A stretch of 64,000 bases of DNA, taken from NCBI RefSeq assembly GCF_000725125.1, contig NZ_JFCB01000032.1:17704-81703 (forward strand). The letters are read 5' to 3'. How positions within the stretch are numbered: the stretch's first letter is position 1; each line of letters opens with the position of its first letter. Both the position numbers and the translations under genes were made by a program. Under the pieces are notes generated by a model, which saw nothing but the letters and a program-made list of their open reading frames with translations, was not told the origin of the DNA and did no database searches. Of this stretch, positions 8,260 to 16,328 are shown one piece after another. This DNA is from Streptomyces toyocaensis. Its GTDB lineage: Bacteria; Actinomycetota; Actinomycetes; Streptomycetales; Streptomycetaceae.

Positions 8260-9611
8260 ATGTGGGGCGGCGGGGCGAGGGTGAAGTGCTCCGGTCCGCT
8301 TCCGGCCGCGGCACTCACCAGGCGCGGGCAGCCGAAGTAGCCGAAGGCGGCGGGGGCGTTGGGGAGGAGCCCGGAGACGAGGACGCGGGCGACGCGCAGT
8401 TCCGTCTCGGCCACGTCCTCGGTGGTGAGGTCGAAGGTCATGACGCGGTGGCCGCCGTGGTGGAGCGCGCCGTCCAGCCGTTCGCGGCTGCCGGCCTGCA
8501 CCTCCCGCACGGGGACGGTGCCGAGCGCGGGGCGGGTGAACCGGCGGGCCTCGGGGGCCATCCGCTCGTCCAGCCACACCTGGACGTGCGCGCCCAGGTC
8601 GCGCACGTGCTCGAACTGCGGCCCGCAGTCGTCGAGGTAGCGGCCGTCGGGCCGGTGGCCGAGGTAGAGGCCCCGGGCGAGCAGTCCGGCCTCGACGGCC
8701 TGGAACACCCACCCGTCGGGGTCGGTGAGCCCCTGGGTGAAGACCCAGGTGTGGACGGCTTCGAGGACCGCCTTGCGGGCCGCTTCGGCCGGGTCGTACC
8801 GGCAGGCGAAGCCGGCGGCGTACAGGCCGAGCCGGGGGTCGTGGACCAGGGCCCCCACGCAGGGGGCGAACTCGGAGGGCATCTCGACGAGGTGGACGGT
8901 GAGTCCGGATCCGGCGAGGTCGTCGGCGAGCCCCGGCACGGTGGCCGGGTCGATGCCGCGGGCGGGGGTGTCGAGGTGCCACCACAGTTCGAGCGCGTCG
9001 CGTTCGACGATCTCCAGCAGAGCGCGTTCGACCGCGTCGTCGAATCCCCGCCCGGTGGCGATACCGGCGTAGTTGAGGTGGTGCGTGCGGGGCAGGGAAC
9101 GCAGTTCGCCCTGGCGCCAGTTGAGGTGGGTGAGGGCGACCGGTGCCCAGACCTCGGCGGCGGTGCCGTCGGGCAGCCGTTCGGTGCCGCGGGTCCACAG
9201 GGCGGGCGTGCCGGGGGTGAGGCGGCGGTAGGGGAAGCCGTCACGGGCGTACTGCCAGCCGGCGTACTCCGGCAGGTCCTGCGGCCCGTACAGCCGCAGC
9301 CCCCGGCCGGCCAGATCCGCGGCCGTGGCACGCAGCGGGGCGCCCGGACGGCCGGGCGGGGGCAGGCGGTTGCCGCAGTACCGTTCGACGCCCTCGGCGA
9401 CGGCCGCGACCCGGGCGCCCTCGGGGTCGCCGAAGGTGGTGCCGAGGGACACCCGGTCGGCGGGCCACAGGCCGAGCCTGCGGGCGTCCGCCATCTCGGC
9501 GGTGAGCGCGGTGTAGCGGGGCGGGGTGCCCGGGGGATGCTCGACGGGCTTGACCTTGCGGACGATGCCGCAGACGGGGTCGATGAGGGCTTCCAGCGGC
9601 AGCGGTGTCAT
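8256..9611 (-). CDS. YcaO-domain peptide-modifying enzyme (RiPP cluster)
   Basis: 451 residues. YcaO proteins use ATP to activate a backbone amide, giving azolines, thioamides or amidines. ATP-binding motifs are visible: AVAEGVERYCGNR (about residue 70), AVERALLEIVERDALELWW (about 190-210) and ARKAVLEAVHTWVFTQ (about 265-280). The C-terminus is APPPHM; a proline-rich tail is common in heterocyclising YcaOs. No E1 domain is fused, and the separate partial E1/RRE protein at 11089 probably brings the precursor. ATG 9611 overlaps the hydrolase stop (ATGA). This gene defines the cluster as a RiPP pathway. Confidence 0.92.
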   Translation of the reverse strand: MTPLPLEALIDPVCGIVRKVKPVEHPPGTPPRYTALTAEMADARRLGLWPADRVSLGTTFGDPEGARVAAVAEGVERYCGNRLPPPGRPGAPLRATAADLAGRGLRLYGPQDLPEYAGWQYARDGFPYRRLTPGTPALWTRGTERLPDGTAAEVWAPVALTHLNWRQGELRSLPRTHHLNYAGIATGRGFDDAVERALLEIVERDALELWWHLDTPARGIDPATVPGLADDLAGSGLTVHLVEMPSEFAPCVGALVHDPRLGLYAAGFACRYDPAEAARKAVLEAVHTWVFTQGLTDPDGWVFQAVEAGLLARGLYLGHRPDGRYLDDCGPQFEHVRDLGAHVQVWLDERMAPEARRFTRPALGTVPVREVQAGSRERLDGALHHGGHRVMTFDLTTEDVAETELRVARVLVSGLLPNAPAAFGYFGCPRLVSAAAGSGPEHFTLAPPPHM

Positions 9612-11092
9612 CGGAGGATCTCCTGGGCGGGGTCGGTGGGGGCGGGACGGGACCGGAGGACGGGCAGCCGCAGGACGGTCCCGGCCGGGTCTACGTCCCG
9701 GCGGGAGGCGGTCAGGCGGAGCGCGGTGACGGCGTCCTCACCGGTGTGGGGGTTGCGGGCGTGGGCCGGGAAGTGGTGCCCGGCGATCTCCAGACGCAGC
9801 CGGGTGCCGGCGGCCAGCCGCCGGGCCAGCCGGCCGAGCGGCACGGTGAACCCGGTGGCCCGGCCGGGCGGGTCCGTACGCCGGACGACCCCGACGGCCA
9901 GCCGCTCCGCCCGGCCCCCGGCGGTGAGCGCGGTGAGGCGGGCGGCCCAGTCCGCGGCCGGGGTGTCGGCGGCGGCCCGGAGCACGACACGGGCCGCTCC
10001 GACGACGTCCAGGGGGCGCGGCAGGGGCGGGGTGACGAGCACGCACCGGTCGGGGGTGCCCTCGGTGGGGACGGTCAAGTGCTCCGAGGACACGGGGTGT
10101 TCGGGATCGGCGGTGAAGGTGGCGCCGCGCAGCAGGCGCAGTCGCGGTGCGCACGGCTCGCCCTCGGCGCCGGCGCCGAGCCACAGAGGGCTGCCGCCCA
10201 GCGCGACCGCGCCCCGGGCTCCGGGTGCGAGGGCACCGGCGAGGGCGAGCCGGGCCCAGCGGGCGTAGAGGTCGCCGAGGCCGACGCGGTGCGCCGCGGG
10301 GTCGGCGTCCGGTCCGGGTGCGGCGGTGAGGCCGTGGCCCCAGGGGCCGAGCAGCAACCGGGCGGAGGGGCCGCCCCAGTTCCGCCAGAGGGCCACCGTG
10401 TCCTGTGTGAAGTGGTCGTGGTGACCGCCCACGGCCAGCAGGGGAAGACGGGCATGCGCCGCGCGTGCGACCAGCCGGCCGCGCTCGCGGCGGTGCCAGA
10501 GCCCGAACCAGGAGGGCAGGTCGCGGCCCAGCCGGCGGGGCAGTGCCGTCAGCGGCAGGTGTGCGAGCAGTGCGGGGTCCGCGGCCCGGGCCCTCGCCAG
10601 GGCCCCGTCGTCGGAGTCGCGGCGGTCCCCGTGTGCGGCCCACCAGCCGGCCCGGGCGGCCAGCCGCTCCACACCGGAGGGTTCGCGGGCGGTCTCGGCG
10701 GCGCCCAGCGCCGGCACGGCGGCGACGACGGCGTCCGGCCTGCCGTCCGCGGGCGCGTCCAGCGCGAGGACAAGGGCGCAGTGGGCGGCGTAGGAGGAGC
10801 CGGAGGCCACGAGCCGGCCGTCGCTCCAGGGCTGCCGGCGGATCCACCGGGCGGTGGCGGCACCGTCCGCGGTCTCGTTCCGGTACGGGTGCCAATCCCC
10901 CGGTGACGCGTGCCGGCCGCGCACGTCCTGCACCGCGGCGGCGAACCCGCGCCGGGCCCAGCCGCGCATCTCGGCGCGGTGCCGCAGCCGGTCGTACGGG
11001 GTGCGCACGAGGACGCACGGGAACGGGCCACCCGTGTCGGGGAGCAGGACGTCGGTGGCCAGCCCCGCGACGGTCGTGGTGAACGGTGTCAT
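9608..11092 (-). CDS. CocE/NonD-family (X-Pro dipeptidyl-peptidase-like) hydrolase (RiPP cluster)
   Basis: 494 residues with an alpha/beta-hydrolase core (about 1-290) and a C-terminal jelly-roll domain (about 320-490). The nucleophile motif is LVASGSSYAAHCAL (Ser near residue 100), and the catalytic His is likely in LLLGPWGHGLTAAPG. CocE-like enzymes hydrolyse esters or peptide/acyl bonds. In this operon it may trim the leader or follower peptide or hydrolyse an intermediate; that is inference. No signal peptide is visible, so it acts in the cytosol. It overlaps both neighbours by four bases. Confidence 0.85.
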   Translation of the reverse strand: MTPFTTTVAGLATDVLLPDTGGPFPCVLVRTPYDRLRHRAEMRGWARRGFAAAVQDVRGRHASPGDWHPYRNETADGAATARWIRRQPWSDGRLVASGSSYAAHCALVLALDAPADGRPDAVVAAVPALGAAETAREPSGVERLAARAGWWAAHGDRRDSDDGALARARAADPALLAHLPLTALPRRLGRDLPSWFGLWHRRERGRLVARAAHARLPLLAVGGHHDHFTQDTVALWRNWGGPSARLLLGPWGHGLTAAPGPDADPAAHRVGLGDLYARWARLALAGALAPGARGAVALGGSPLWLGAGAEGEPCAPRLRLLRGATFTADPEHPVSSEHLTVPTEGTPDRCVLVTPPLPRPLDVVGAARVVLRAAADTPAADWAARLTALTAGGRAERLAVGVVRRTDPPGRATGFTVPLGRLARRLAAGTRLRLEIAGHHFPAHARNPHTGEDAVTALRLTASRRDVDPAGTVLRLPVLRSRPAPTDPAQEILR

Positions 11093-11910
11093 CGCGAACT
11101 CGCCGGTGCCGCGGCGACGTCGGGGACGGGCAGGACGGGGTGTTCGGTGACGGTCAGGTCGCGCAGGTCGACGCGCCGGAGCCGGCGCCGGGCGGGGTAC
11201 GGGCCCGGGCCGGGGGCACCGGTGGCCCACCGGGTGAGGTCGTCGGCGAGGAGCGCGGCGATCAGCCCGGCGGCGGGCGGGGTGAGCCGGGCGGGAACTC
11301 CGGTGGCGCGGGGGCCGGTCCAGTAGGCGGCGAGTTCCCGGTGGGCGGGGGTGGCGGCGAGGCGGCGGGCCCGGACATGGGCGGAGGTGACGTCGCCGGG
11401 GCCGGTGGCGAGGGGCTCCAGGTAGGCCTGCAGTCCCTCGCGGTGGCAGCGCAGCCAGGCGATGTGCCGGCGGGGCAGCCGGTCGGCGGTGTCCCACAGC
11501 CCTTCGGGTACGGGTCCGTCCAGGCACCACACGACGGCGGCGGGCCGTCCGGCCGCCGGTTCGGCGGGGGTGCCGGGGCGGGGTTCGGCCCCCGCGGCCC
11601 GCAGCCGGTCCGCCAGCGGCGCGGTGAGCACGGGGTCGCCGAGCAGGGTCACGTCCCGCAGCAGGGCGGGCCACGCGGCGGGCGGCTGTTCGTCCGCCAG
11701 GTACCCGGCGGAGGCGAACGCCGCGACAATGCGCTCGAGTTCGGGGTCGGAGGCGGTGGACCCGGTGCCGGAGAGCCGCGCGAGGAGGGCGTCCGGGTCC
11801 GCGGAGGCGGTCCTGACCGTGAGGAACTCCCCGCCGGCCGTGCGGACGGCGAGGCCCCGGCCGGGGACGCCGACCAGTTCGACACCGGGTGCGAGCTGTC
11901 TGGGGGGCAC
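11089..11910 (-). CDS. partial E1-like / precursor-recognition (RRE) protein (RiPP cluster)
   Basis: 273 residues. The N-terminal 80 or so (LAPGVELVGVPGRGLAVRT, then a DPELERIVAAFASAGYL helix) resemble the winged-helix RRE that binds RiPP leaders. The rest looks like a shortened Ocin-ThiF/McbB-type domain (LLGDPVLTAPLADRLRAAG, VVWCLDGPVP). The usual CxxC zinc pairs are absent. GTG 11910 has AGGAG five bases upstream (11916-11920); GTG 11928 lacks a ribosome site. It probably presents the precursor to the YcaO enzyme. Assignment rests mainly on context and on a weak RRE pattern. Confidence 0.68.
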   Translation of the reverse strand: MPPRQLAPGVELVGVPGRGLAVRTAGGEFLTVRTASADPDALLARLSGTGSTASDPELERIVAAFASAGYLADEQPPAAWPALLRDVTLLGDPVLTAPLADRLRAAGAEPRPGTPAEPAAGRPAAVVWCLDGPVPEGLWDTADRLPRRHIAWLRCHREGLQAYLEPLATGPGDVTSAHVRARRLAATPAHRELAAYWTGPRATGVPARLTPPAAGLIAALLADDLTRWATGAPGPGPYPARRRLRRVDLRDLTVTEHPVLPVPDVAAAPASSR

Positions 11911-11947
11911 GTTGACTCCTGTGGTCACGAGGGGCTCGGGAAGGGGC

Positions 11948-11981
11948 GTGGGCCCGCCCGGAAGGTGACGGGCGGGCCCAC
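11948..11981 (-). terminator. hairpin between precursor gene and modification genes
   Basis: A perfect 12-bp stem (GTGGGCCCGCCC at 11948-11959, its complement at 11970-11981) with a 10-base loop lies just after the precursor stop codon. This is the usual place for a partial terminator or mRNA-stabilising hairpin that lets a RiPP precursor be made in excess over its enzymes. There is no U-tract, as is common in Streptomyces. Confidence 0.7.
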
Positions 11982-12002
11982 GGTCGAGGGGTGTCCCCCC
12001 GC

Positions 12003-12116
12003 TTACTCCTCCGTGTCGTCGAAGGGGTTCTCGACGAGGGCGTTGGAGTGGGAGGCCGAGTCGTGGGCCAGCTGACCCGGGTCGGCGATCGGGGCGAAGA
12101 CCTGCTCGTTGTCCAT
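12003..12116 (-). CDS. RiPP precursor peptide, 37 residues (streptamidine-like?)
   Basis: The small frame starts at ATG 12116 with AAGGAGA (complement of 12121-12127) a few bases ahead. A longer in-frame start at 12194 would overlap the importer ATPase gene and lacks this site. The peptide begins MDNEQVFAPIADPGQ and ends acidic (PFDDTEE). Between them is AHDSASHSNALVEN, with three Ser, two His and two Asn and no Cys. It lies first among the modification genes and is followed by a strong hairpin. From memory, the SHSN-type centre and gene set resemble the streptamidine family (amidine-forming, YcaO-dependent). Zur-box control of it would be unusual. The core boundaries are not decidable here. 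Confidence 0.82.
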   Translation of the reverse strand: MDNEQVFAPIADPGQLAHDSASHSNALVENPFDDTEE

Positions 12117-12174
12117 GAACTCTCCTTGTTCGTAAGGGAGGTGCGGCGTTCGGACGAGCACCGCTGCGCCCACA

Positions 12175-12996
12175 CTAATGAATATGATTTTCATATTCTA
12201 CCCCCGGAAGAGGGTGATCCGGGTAACACACCGGCCAGCCGCCCTCGGGGTCGCGCCCGACCCGGCCCGCCACCCTGAGCACGTCCGCGAGCAGACCGGG
12301 CGTCACGACGTCCCGCGGCGGCCCGTCGGCGACGACCCGGCCGTCCCGCAGCGCCACGAGCCGCTCGGCGAACCGGGCGGCGTGCGCGAGGTCGTGCAGC
12401 ACCATCACCACGGTCAGGCCGCGCTCCTCGCGCAGCCGCACCACGGTCCGCAGCACGTCGAGCTGGTGATGCAGGTCGAGGTAGGTGGTCGGTTCGTCGA
12501 GGAGGAGGATCCGGGTGTCCTGGGCGAGCGCCGTCGCCAGCCGGACCCGCTGGCGCTCACCGCCGGACAGCGCGTCCACGGGCCGCTCCGCCCACGACTC
12601 CACTCCCACGTCCCGCAACGCCCGGCGCACCACGGGGTCGTCCCCCTCGCGCAGCATGCCGAGCGGGCCGCGGGCCGCGTACCTGCCCTGGCGCACCAGC
12701 TGCCGCACGGTCATGCCGGGGACGGCCGGGGCCGACTGGTGGAGCAGGGCGACCCGCCGGGCGGTGTCCCGCCGCGACAGCCGGGCGAGGTCGTCCCCGC
12801 CGAGCAGCACGCGCCCGCGCCCCGGCCGCAGCAGACCGGCGGCCAGCCGCAACAGGGTCGACTTGCCGCAGCCGTTGAGGCCGACGAGCGCGGTCAGCTC
12901 GCCGGGCCGCACCGCCAGATCGACGCCGCGCAGCACGGGCCGCTCCGGGTAGCCGAAATGGACCCCCTCGACGGTGATCCCCAGGGATTCGGTCAT
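12175..12996 (-). CDS. metallophore-type ABC importer ATPase (FecE/FepC-like)
   Basis: 273 residues from ATG 12996, which has AAGGA seven bases ahead; ATG 13017, overlapping the permease stop, is an alternative. Walker A is GLNGCGKST, the Q-loop is LHQSAPAVPGMTV, the signature is LSGGERQRVRLATALA, and Walker B is ILLLDEPTTYLD with the H-loop in VMVLHDLAHAARF. The order and sequence fit the ATPase of iron/metal-chelate importers. It powers the two FecCD permeases just upstream. Its final codons contain the predicted Zur box that probably drives the precursor gene. Confidence 0.92.
   Translation of the reverse strand: MTESLGITVEGVHFGYPERPVLRGVDLAVRPGELTALVGLNGCGKSTLLRLAAGLLRPGRGRVLLGGDDLARLSRRDTARRVALLHQSAPAVPGMTVRQLVRQGRYAARGPLGMLREGDDPVVRRALRDVGVESWAERPVDALSGGERQRVRLATALAQDTRILLLDEPTTYLDLHHQLDVLRTVVRLREERGLTVVMVLHDLAHAARFAERLVALRDGRVVADGPPRDVVTPGLLADVLRVAGRVGRDPEGGWPVCYPDHPLPGVEYENHIH
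12179..12193. promoter_or_regulatory. predicted Zur box upstream of the RiPP precursor
   Basis: TGAATATGATTTTCA differs at one base from the Streptomyces Zur consensus TGAAAATGATTTTCA and lies in the longer inverted repeat GAATATGA-TTT-TCATATTC. It is 63 bases upstream of the precursor start and overlaps the last codons of the importer ATPase gene. It would let zinc repress the RiPP genes separately from the importer promoter. The consensus is quoted from memory; binding is inferred. Confidence 0.68.
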
Positions 12997-13016
12997 ACGT
13001 GTGTCCTTCGTCGACA

Positions 13017-14024
13017 TCAGAACGTCCGGTCCGGCGCGCGGCGCACGACGGCCAGCAGCAGTACGGCCCCGGCGCAGGTGGTGAGCGCACCGACCGGCAG
13101 GGTGAGCGAGCCGGCGCCCAGGGCCGACGCCACCGGCCGGGAGAGCAGTTGGGCCGCCGCGTCCGCCCCGCACACCACGAGCGCCCCGGCGAGGGCGGCA
13201 CCGGGCAGGGACCTGCGCAGGTCGGCGCCGAACACGGCGAGGGCGAGATGCGGCACCAGCAGCCCGACGAACCCCAGGGCACCGACGGCGGCAACCGCGC
13301 CCGAGGTCAGCGCGACCGCGCACAGCAGCGCCAGCCGGCGGGCCCGCCCGGTGGACAGACCGGCGGCACCCGCCATGTCGTCGCCGCAGCGCAGCAGGGT
13401 CAACGGGCCGGCCAGCAGCCAGGCCGCGGCCGTCCAGGCCAGCGCCCAGGGCCACAACAGGTGCCAGTGCTGCCAGACGCGGCCCTCGGTGGTGCCGACG
13501 AGCCACTGGACGACACTGCCCAGTTCGCCCGGTGCCACCAGCAGCACCATGGCGGTGAGCCCGCCCAGCACCGCCGAGACCAGGACGCCGTGCACGGCGG
13601 TCCGCGCCGGATCGTCACCGCCGCGTCCGGCGAGCAGCCACAGCAGCGCGGCCCCGGCGCAGCCGCCCAGGCACGCGGCGACGACCACGGCGAGCGGCGA
13701 CTCCCACCCGGCGAGCCCCAGCCCGGTCGCGGTGACGGCACCGAGCACCGCTCCCGGCGTCACACCGGTGACCTCCGGCCCGGCCAGCGGGTTGCGCAGG
13801 GCCGACTGCAGCACCAGTCCGGCGACCCCGAGGCACGCCCCGGCGCCGAGGGCCACCAGCATGCGGGGCAGCCGCAGGTGGAAGAGGATGTGCCGCTCGG
13901 TGGAGGTGCCCCCGCCGGCGAGGACGTCCCCGACGGCGGCCGGCGACATGCCCCGTCCGGCCACCAGCTCCGCACCGGCGCACACGACGACGAGCGCCAC
14001 GAGCACGGTGCAACGACGGCTCAT
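13017..14024 (-). CDS. FecCD-family ABC permease 2 (metal-chelate import)
   Basis: 335 residues, normal for the family, with about nine to ten hydrophobic helices. Conserved FecCD stretches are visible: RLPRMLVALGAGACLGVAG, LQSALRNPLAGPEVTGVTPG and GFVGLLVPHLALAVFG. It would form a heterodimeric channel with the permease at 14021. ATG 14024 overlaps that gene's stop by four bases (ATGA). Confidence 0.92.
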   Translation of the reverse strand: MSRRCTVLVALVVVCAGAELVAGRGMSPAAVGDVLAGGGTSTERHILFHLRLPRMLVALGAGACLGVAGLVLQSALRNPLAGPEVTGVTPGAVLGAVTATGLGLAGWESPLAVVVAACLGGCAGAALLWLLAGRGGDDPARTAVHGVLVSAVLGGLTAMVLLVAPGELGSVVQWLVGTTEGRVWQHWHLLWPWALAWTAAAWLLAGPLTLLRCGDDMAGAAGLSTGRARRLALLCAVALTSGAVAAVGALGFVGLLVPHLALAVFGADLRRSLPGAALAGALVVCGADAAAQLLSRPVASALGAGSLTLPVGALTTCAGAVLLLAVVRRAPDRTF

Positions 14025-15277
14025 CGGGACTCCTCCGACCGGGGTTCCGGGCGGTGCGCGGGGGCGGGCGCGCCCGCCCCCGCGCGGGGACGGTCCCGGT
14101 CGCCGGGGGGCGCGCCGGCGGACGGCTCCGGGGTCCGGCGGACGGGGGTCCCCGCGTCCCGCACGGCGGGCACGGCGCGGCCGGTGCCGGGGTCACGCCC
14201 CGGTGCGGGGGGACGTTCCCCCGAGCAGCCGCGCGGCCGTCGTCGTGGGCGCTTCGGAGCTCGTGTCCCGGAGCGCATCAGGGCCACCCCCGCGGGCACG
14301 CCGAGCAGCGCCGTCCAGGCGCCGGCCGGGGTCTCCACGGGGGCGAGCGCGAGCCGTGCGGGGACGTCGGCGACGGCCACCACGACGGCTCCCCATGCCG
14401 CCGACCAGGGCAGCCAGCGCACCGCGTCCGCCGCCGGAAGGGCCCGCCGGGCCAGGTGCGGGGCGAGGAAGCCGACCCATGCCACCGGACCGCACACCGC
14501 CGTCACGGGCGCGATGAGCACCACGGCGACGGCCAGCGCCGCGGACCGGGCCCGCCGGGCGCGCACGCCCAGCGCCTCGGCGTCCGCGTCACCGAGCCGC
14601 AGCACCGACAGCACGGGCGCGCACAGCACCAGCGCGGGCAGTGCGACGAGCAGCCAGGGCCACAGCCCGGTCACGTCCTCCCAGGTGCGGGCGGACAGGG
14701 AACCGAGGAGGTAGCGGTAGACGAGCTGGAGGTCCAGCTGATCGGCCATCACCATCAGGACCAGCAGGGCGGCCTGCAGCGCGGCGGCGACCGCCGCTCC
14801 CGTGAGCAGCACCGCCGACGGACTCCGCCCCAGCCCGGCGGCGAGCAGGGTCAGCGCGCCGCCGAGCGCGGCGCCGCCGATGGCGAGAAGCGGCTGCACG
14901 GCGGCCGGCACGGCCACCGCGAGGACCAGCGGCGCGGCGACCCCGAGCGCGGCCCCCGAGGAGACGCCCAGCATCTCCGGGACGGCCAGCGGGTTGCGCA
15001 GCGCCTCCTGGAGCACCAGTCCCGCCGCCCCCAGGCAGGCACCGGCGAGCAGCGCCAGGGCCAGCCGGGGCAGCCGGAGTTCGCCGACGACGATTCCGGC
15101 GAGCGTGCCGTCCCCGGCGGTCAGTGCGGCGGGGAGCCGGTGGAGGGGCACGTACGGGGTGCCCAGGGTCAGGGCGCACACCGACGCGGCGGCCAGCAGT
15201 GCGAGGACGGCGGGCAGTTGCCACCGCCCGGACCGTGCGGCCGGCTCCGCGTCGTGCGTGGTCGCGTGGACGCTCAC
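14021..15277 (-). CDS. FecCD-family ABC permease 1 with long C-terminal tail
   Basis: 418 residues from GTG 15277, which overlaps the lipoprotein stop as GTGA. The first 335 or so are a typical FecCD permease (RLPRLALALLAGACLGAAG, EALRNPLAVPEMLGVSSG, GFLAPHLARRALPAAD). The last 80 or so residues form a hydrophilic Arg/Pro/Gly-rich tail (from about GTRAPKRPRRRPRG onward) not seen in ordinary family members. The tail may result from loss of the original stop, because it runs precisely to the start of the next permease. It partners the permease at 13017. Confidence 0.9.
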   Translation of the reverse strand: MSVHATTHDAEPAARSGRWQLPAVLALLAAASVCALTLGTPYVPLHRLPAALTAGDGTLAGIVVGELRLPRLALALLAGACLGAAGLVLQEALRNPLAVPEMLGVSSGAALGVAAPLVLAVAVPAAVQPLLAIGGAALGGALTLLAAGLGRSPSAVLLTGAAVAAALQAALLVLMVMADQLDLQLVYRYLLGSLSARTWEDVTGLWPWLLVALPALVLCAPVLSVLRLGDADAEALGVRARRARSAALAVAVVLIAPVTAVCGPVAWVGFLAPHLARRALPAADAVRWLPWSAAWGAVVVAVADVPARLALAPVETPAGAWTALLGVPAGVALMRSGTRAPKRPRRRPRGCSGERPPAPGRDPGTGRAVPAVRDAGTPVRRTPEPSAGAPPGDRDRPRAGAGAPAPAHRPEPRSEESR

Positions 15278-16233
15278 CGCAGCGCGGCCGCGGCCTCGTC
15301 GAGGACGATGCCCAGCGAACGGGTACCGCGGCCCTTGGCCCAGACCTCGGAGTCCACCTCGTGCACATTGCCGTCGCGCACGGCCGGGATCTTCCCCCAG
15401 AGGGGGTTCTTCGCCAGCTTCTCCGACAGGGTGCCGTCCGCCTCGCCGAAGCTCAGGGTCTCCACGAACAGCACGTCGACGTCGCGGGCGAGGATCTCCT
15501 CGAGGCTGTAACTTCCCTGCACGCCGCGGGACGTCCAGGGGTAGTCGGTGATCTTCGGGAACAGGCTGGCGGCGGCGTCCCCCTCCGGGGTCGCGACGCC
15601 GAAGTTCTCGTCGCTGCCGTAGATGATCAGCGCCGTCCGGTCGCCGCGCGTCCGCTCCGCGGCGGCCAGCTTGGTACGGAACGTCTTCTCGGCCTTCTCC
15701 CCCTCGGCGGTGCGGCCGGTCAGCGCCGCGACGTCGCGCAGGTAGCCGACGCTGTCCTGCCAGGTCTCCGGCTGCATGGGCCAGAAGGTGGTGGCGCCCT
15801 TCAGCGCGGGGGCGAGCTTGCCGTGGGTGTCCTCGAGGCCGATCACCAGATCGGGCTCGTGGGAGAGGATCGCCTCCACCTCGGGCGCGATGAACCCGCC
15901 CGGGACGACGGGGACCTCCTTCGCCCTCTTCTCCCCCAGGAAGTCCTCGTGGGCGAGGAGCGCGCTGTTCGTGGCGGCCGGGACGATGCCCAGTTCGGTC
16001 AGGATGTCGTCGCACAGCGCGAACAGGCAGACGATGCGGCGCGGTTCCTTCGGCAGGGAGATCTTCACGCCGTTCGCGTCGGTCAACCGCCGCGCCGGCT
16101 CGATGGGTTCGACGGTGACATCGGTCCTGGCGCCGCCGGCGCCCGTCTCGGCCGCAGGGCCGGCGGACGCTCCGCATCCGGTCAGGACGGACGCGGCCAG
16201 AACGGCGGCGATCCAGCTTCGTGAGCGCAGCAT
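15274..16233 (-). CDS. metal-chelate-binding lipoprotein (FecB/FepB-type)
   Basis: 319 residues. The signal peptide MLRSRSWIAAVLAASVLTGC ends in a lipobox with Cys20, so it is anchored outside the membrane. The two-lobed periplasmic-binding fold shows RRIVCLFALCDDILTELG, VEAILSHEPDLVIG and VDVLFVETLSFGE. It captures a metal or metallophore for the FecCD permeases. It is the first gene of the leftward run and starts 49 bases from a predicted Zur box, so zinc starvation should induce it. Whether it binds free zinc, a zincophore or the RiPP itself cannot be read from the sequence. Confidence 0.9.
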   Translation of the reverse strand: MLRSRSWIAAVLAASVLTGCGASAGPAAETGAGGARTDVTVEPIEPARRLTDANGVKISLPKEPRRIVCLFALCDDILTELGIVPAATNSALLAHEDFLGEKRAKEVPVVPGGFIAPEVEAILSHEPDLVIGLEDTHGKLAPALKGATTFWPMQPETWQDSVGYLRDVAALTGRTAEGEKAEKTFRTKLAAAERTRGDRTALIIYGSDENFGVATPEGDAAASLFPKITDYPWTSRGVQGSYSLEEILARDVDVLFVETLSFGEADGTLSEKLAKNPLWGKIPAVRDGNVHEVDSEVWAKGRGTRSLGIVLDEAAAALR

Positions 16234-16281
16234 GACAGCCCTCGCTTCTTCTCAGGGGGTCCGGAACGCCACGAACATACA

Positions 16282-16296
16282 TGATAATCATTTTCA
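16282..16296. promoter_or_regulatory. predicted Zur box in the importer/propeller divergent promoter
   Basis: TGATAATCATTTTCA, or TGAAAATGATTATCA on the other strand, has one mismatch from the Streptomyces Zur consensus TGAAAATGATTTTCA. It lies between the divergent starts of the lipoprotein gene (16233) and the propeller gene (16329), 49 and 33 bases from them. One dimer site could repress both directions when zinc is plentiful. The known Streptomyces DmdR iron box (TTAGGTTAGGCTAACCTAA type) does not match. Confidence 0.72.
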
Positions 16297-16328
16297 GAAG
16301 TCACCCTCTGCCGACCGGGAGGACCCCG

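Noticed and set aside
12175..13506. Longer importer ATPase start at 13506
   Set aside because: The extra N-terminal part is the wrong phase over the permease gene; a ribosome site supports ATG 12996.
12179..16296. Reading the two palindromes as iron (Fur or DmdR) boxes because the importer resembles siderophore systems
   Set aside because: Streptomyces iron control uses the DmdR box, which does not match. TGAA(A/T)ATGATT(T/A)TCA fits Zur far better. Iron is not excluded without binding data.
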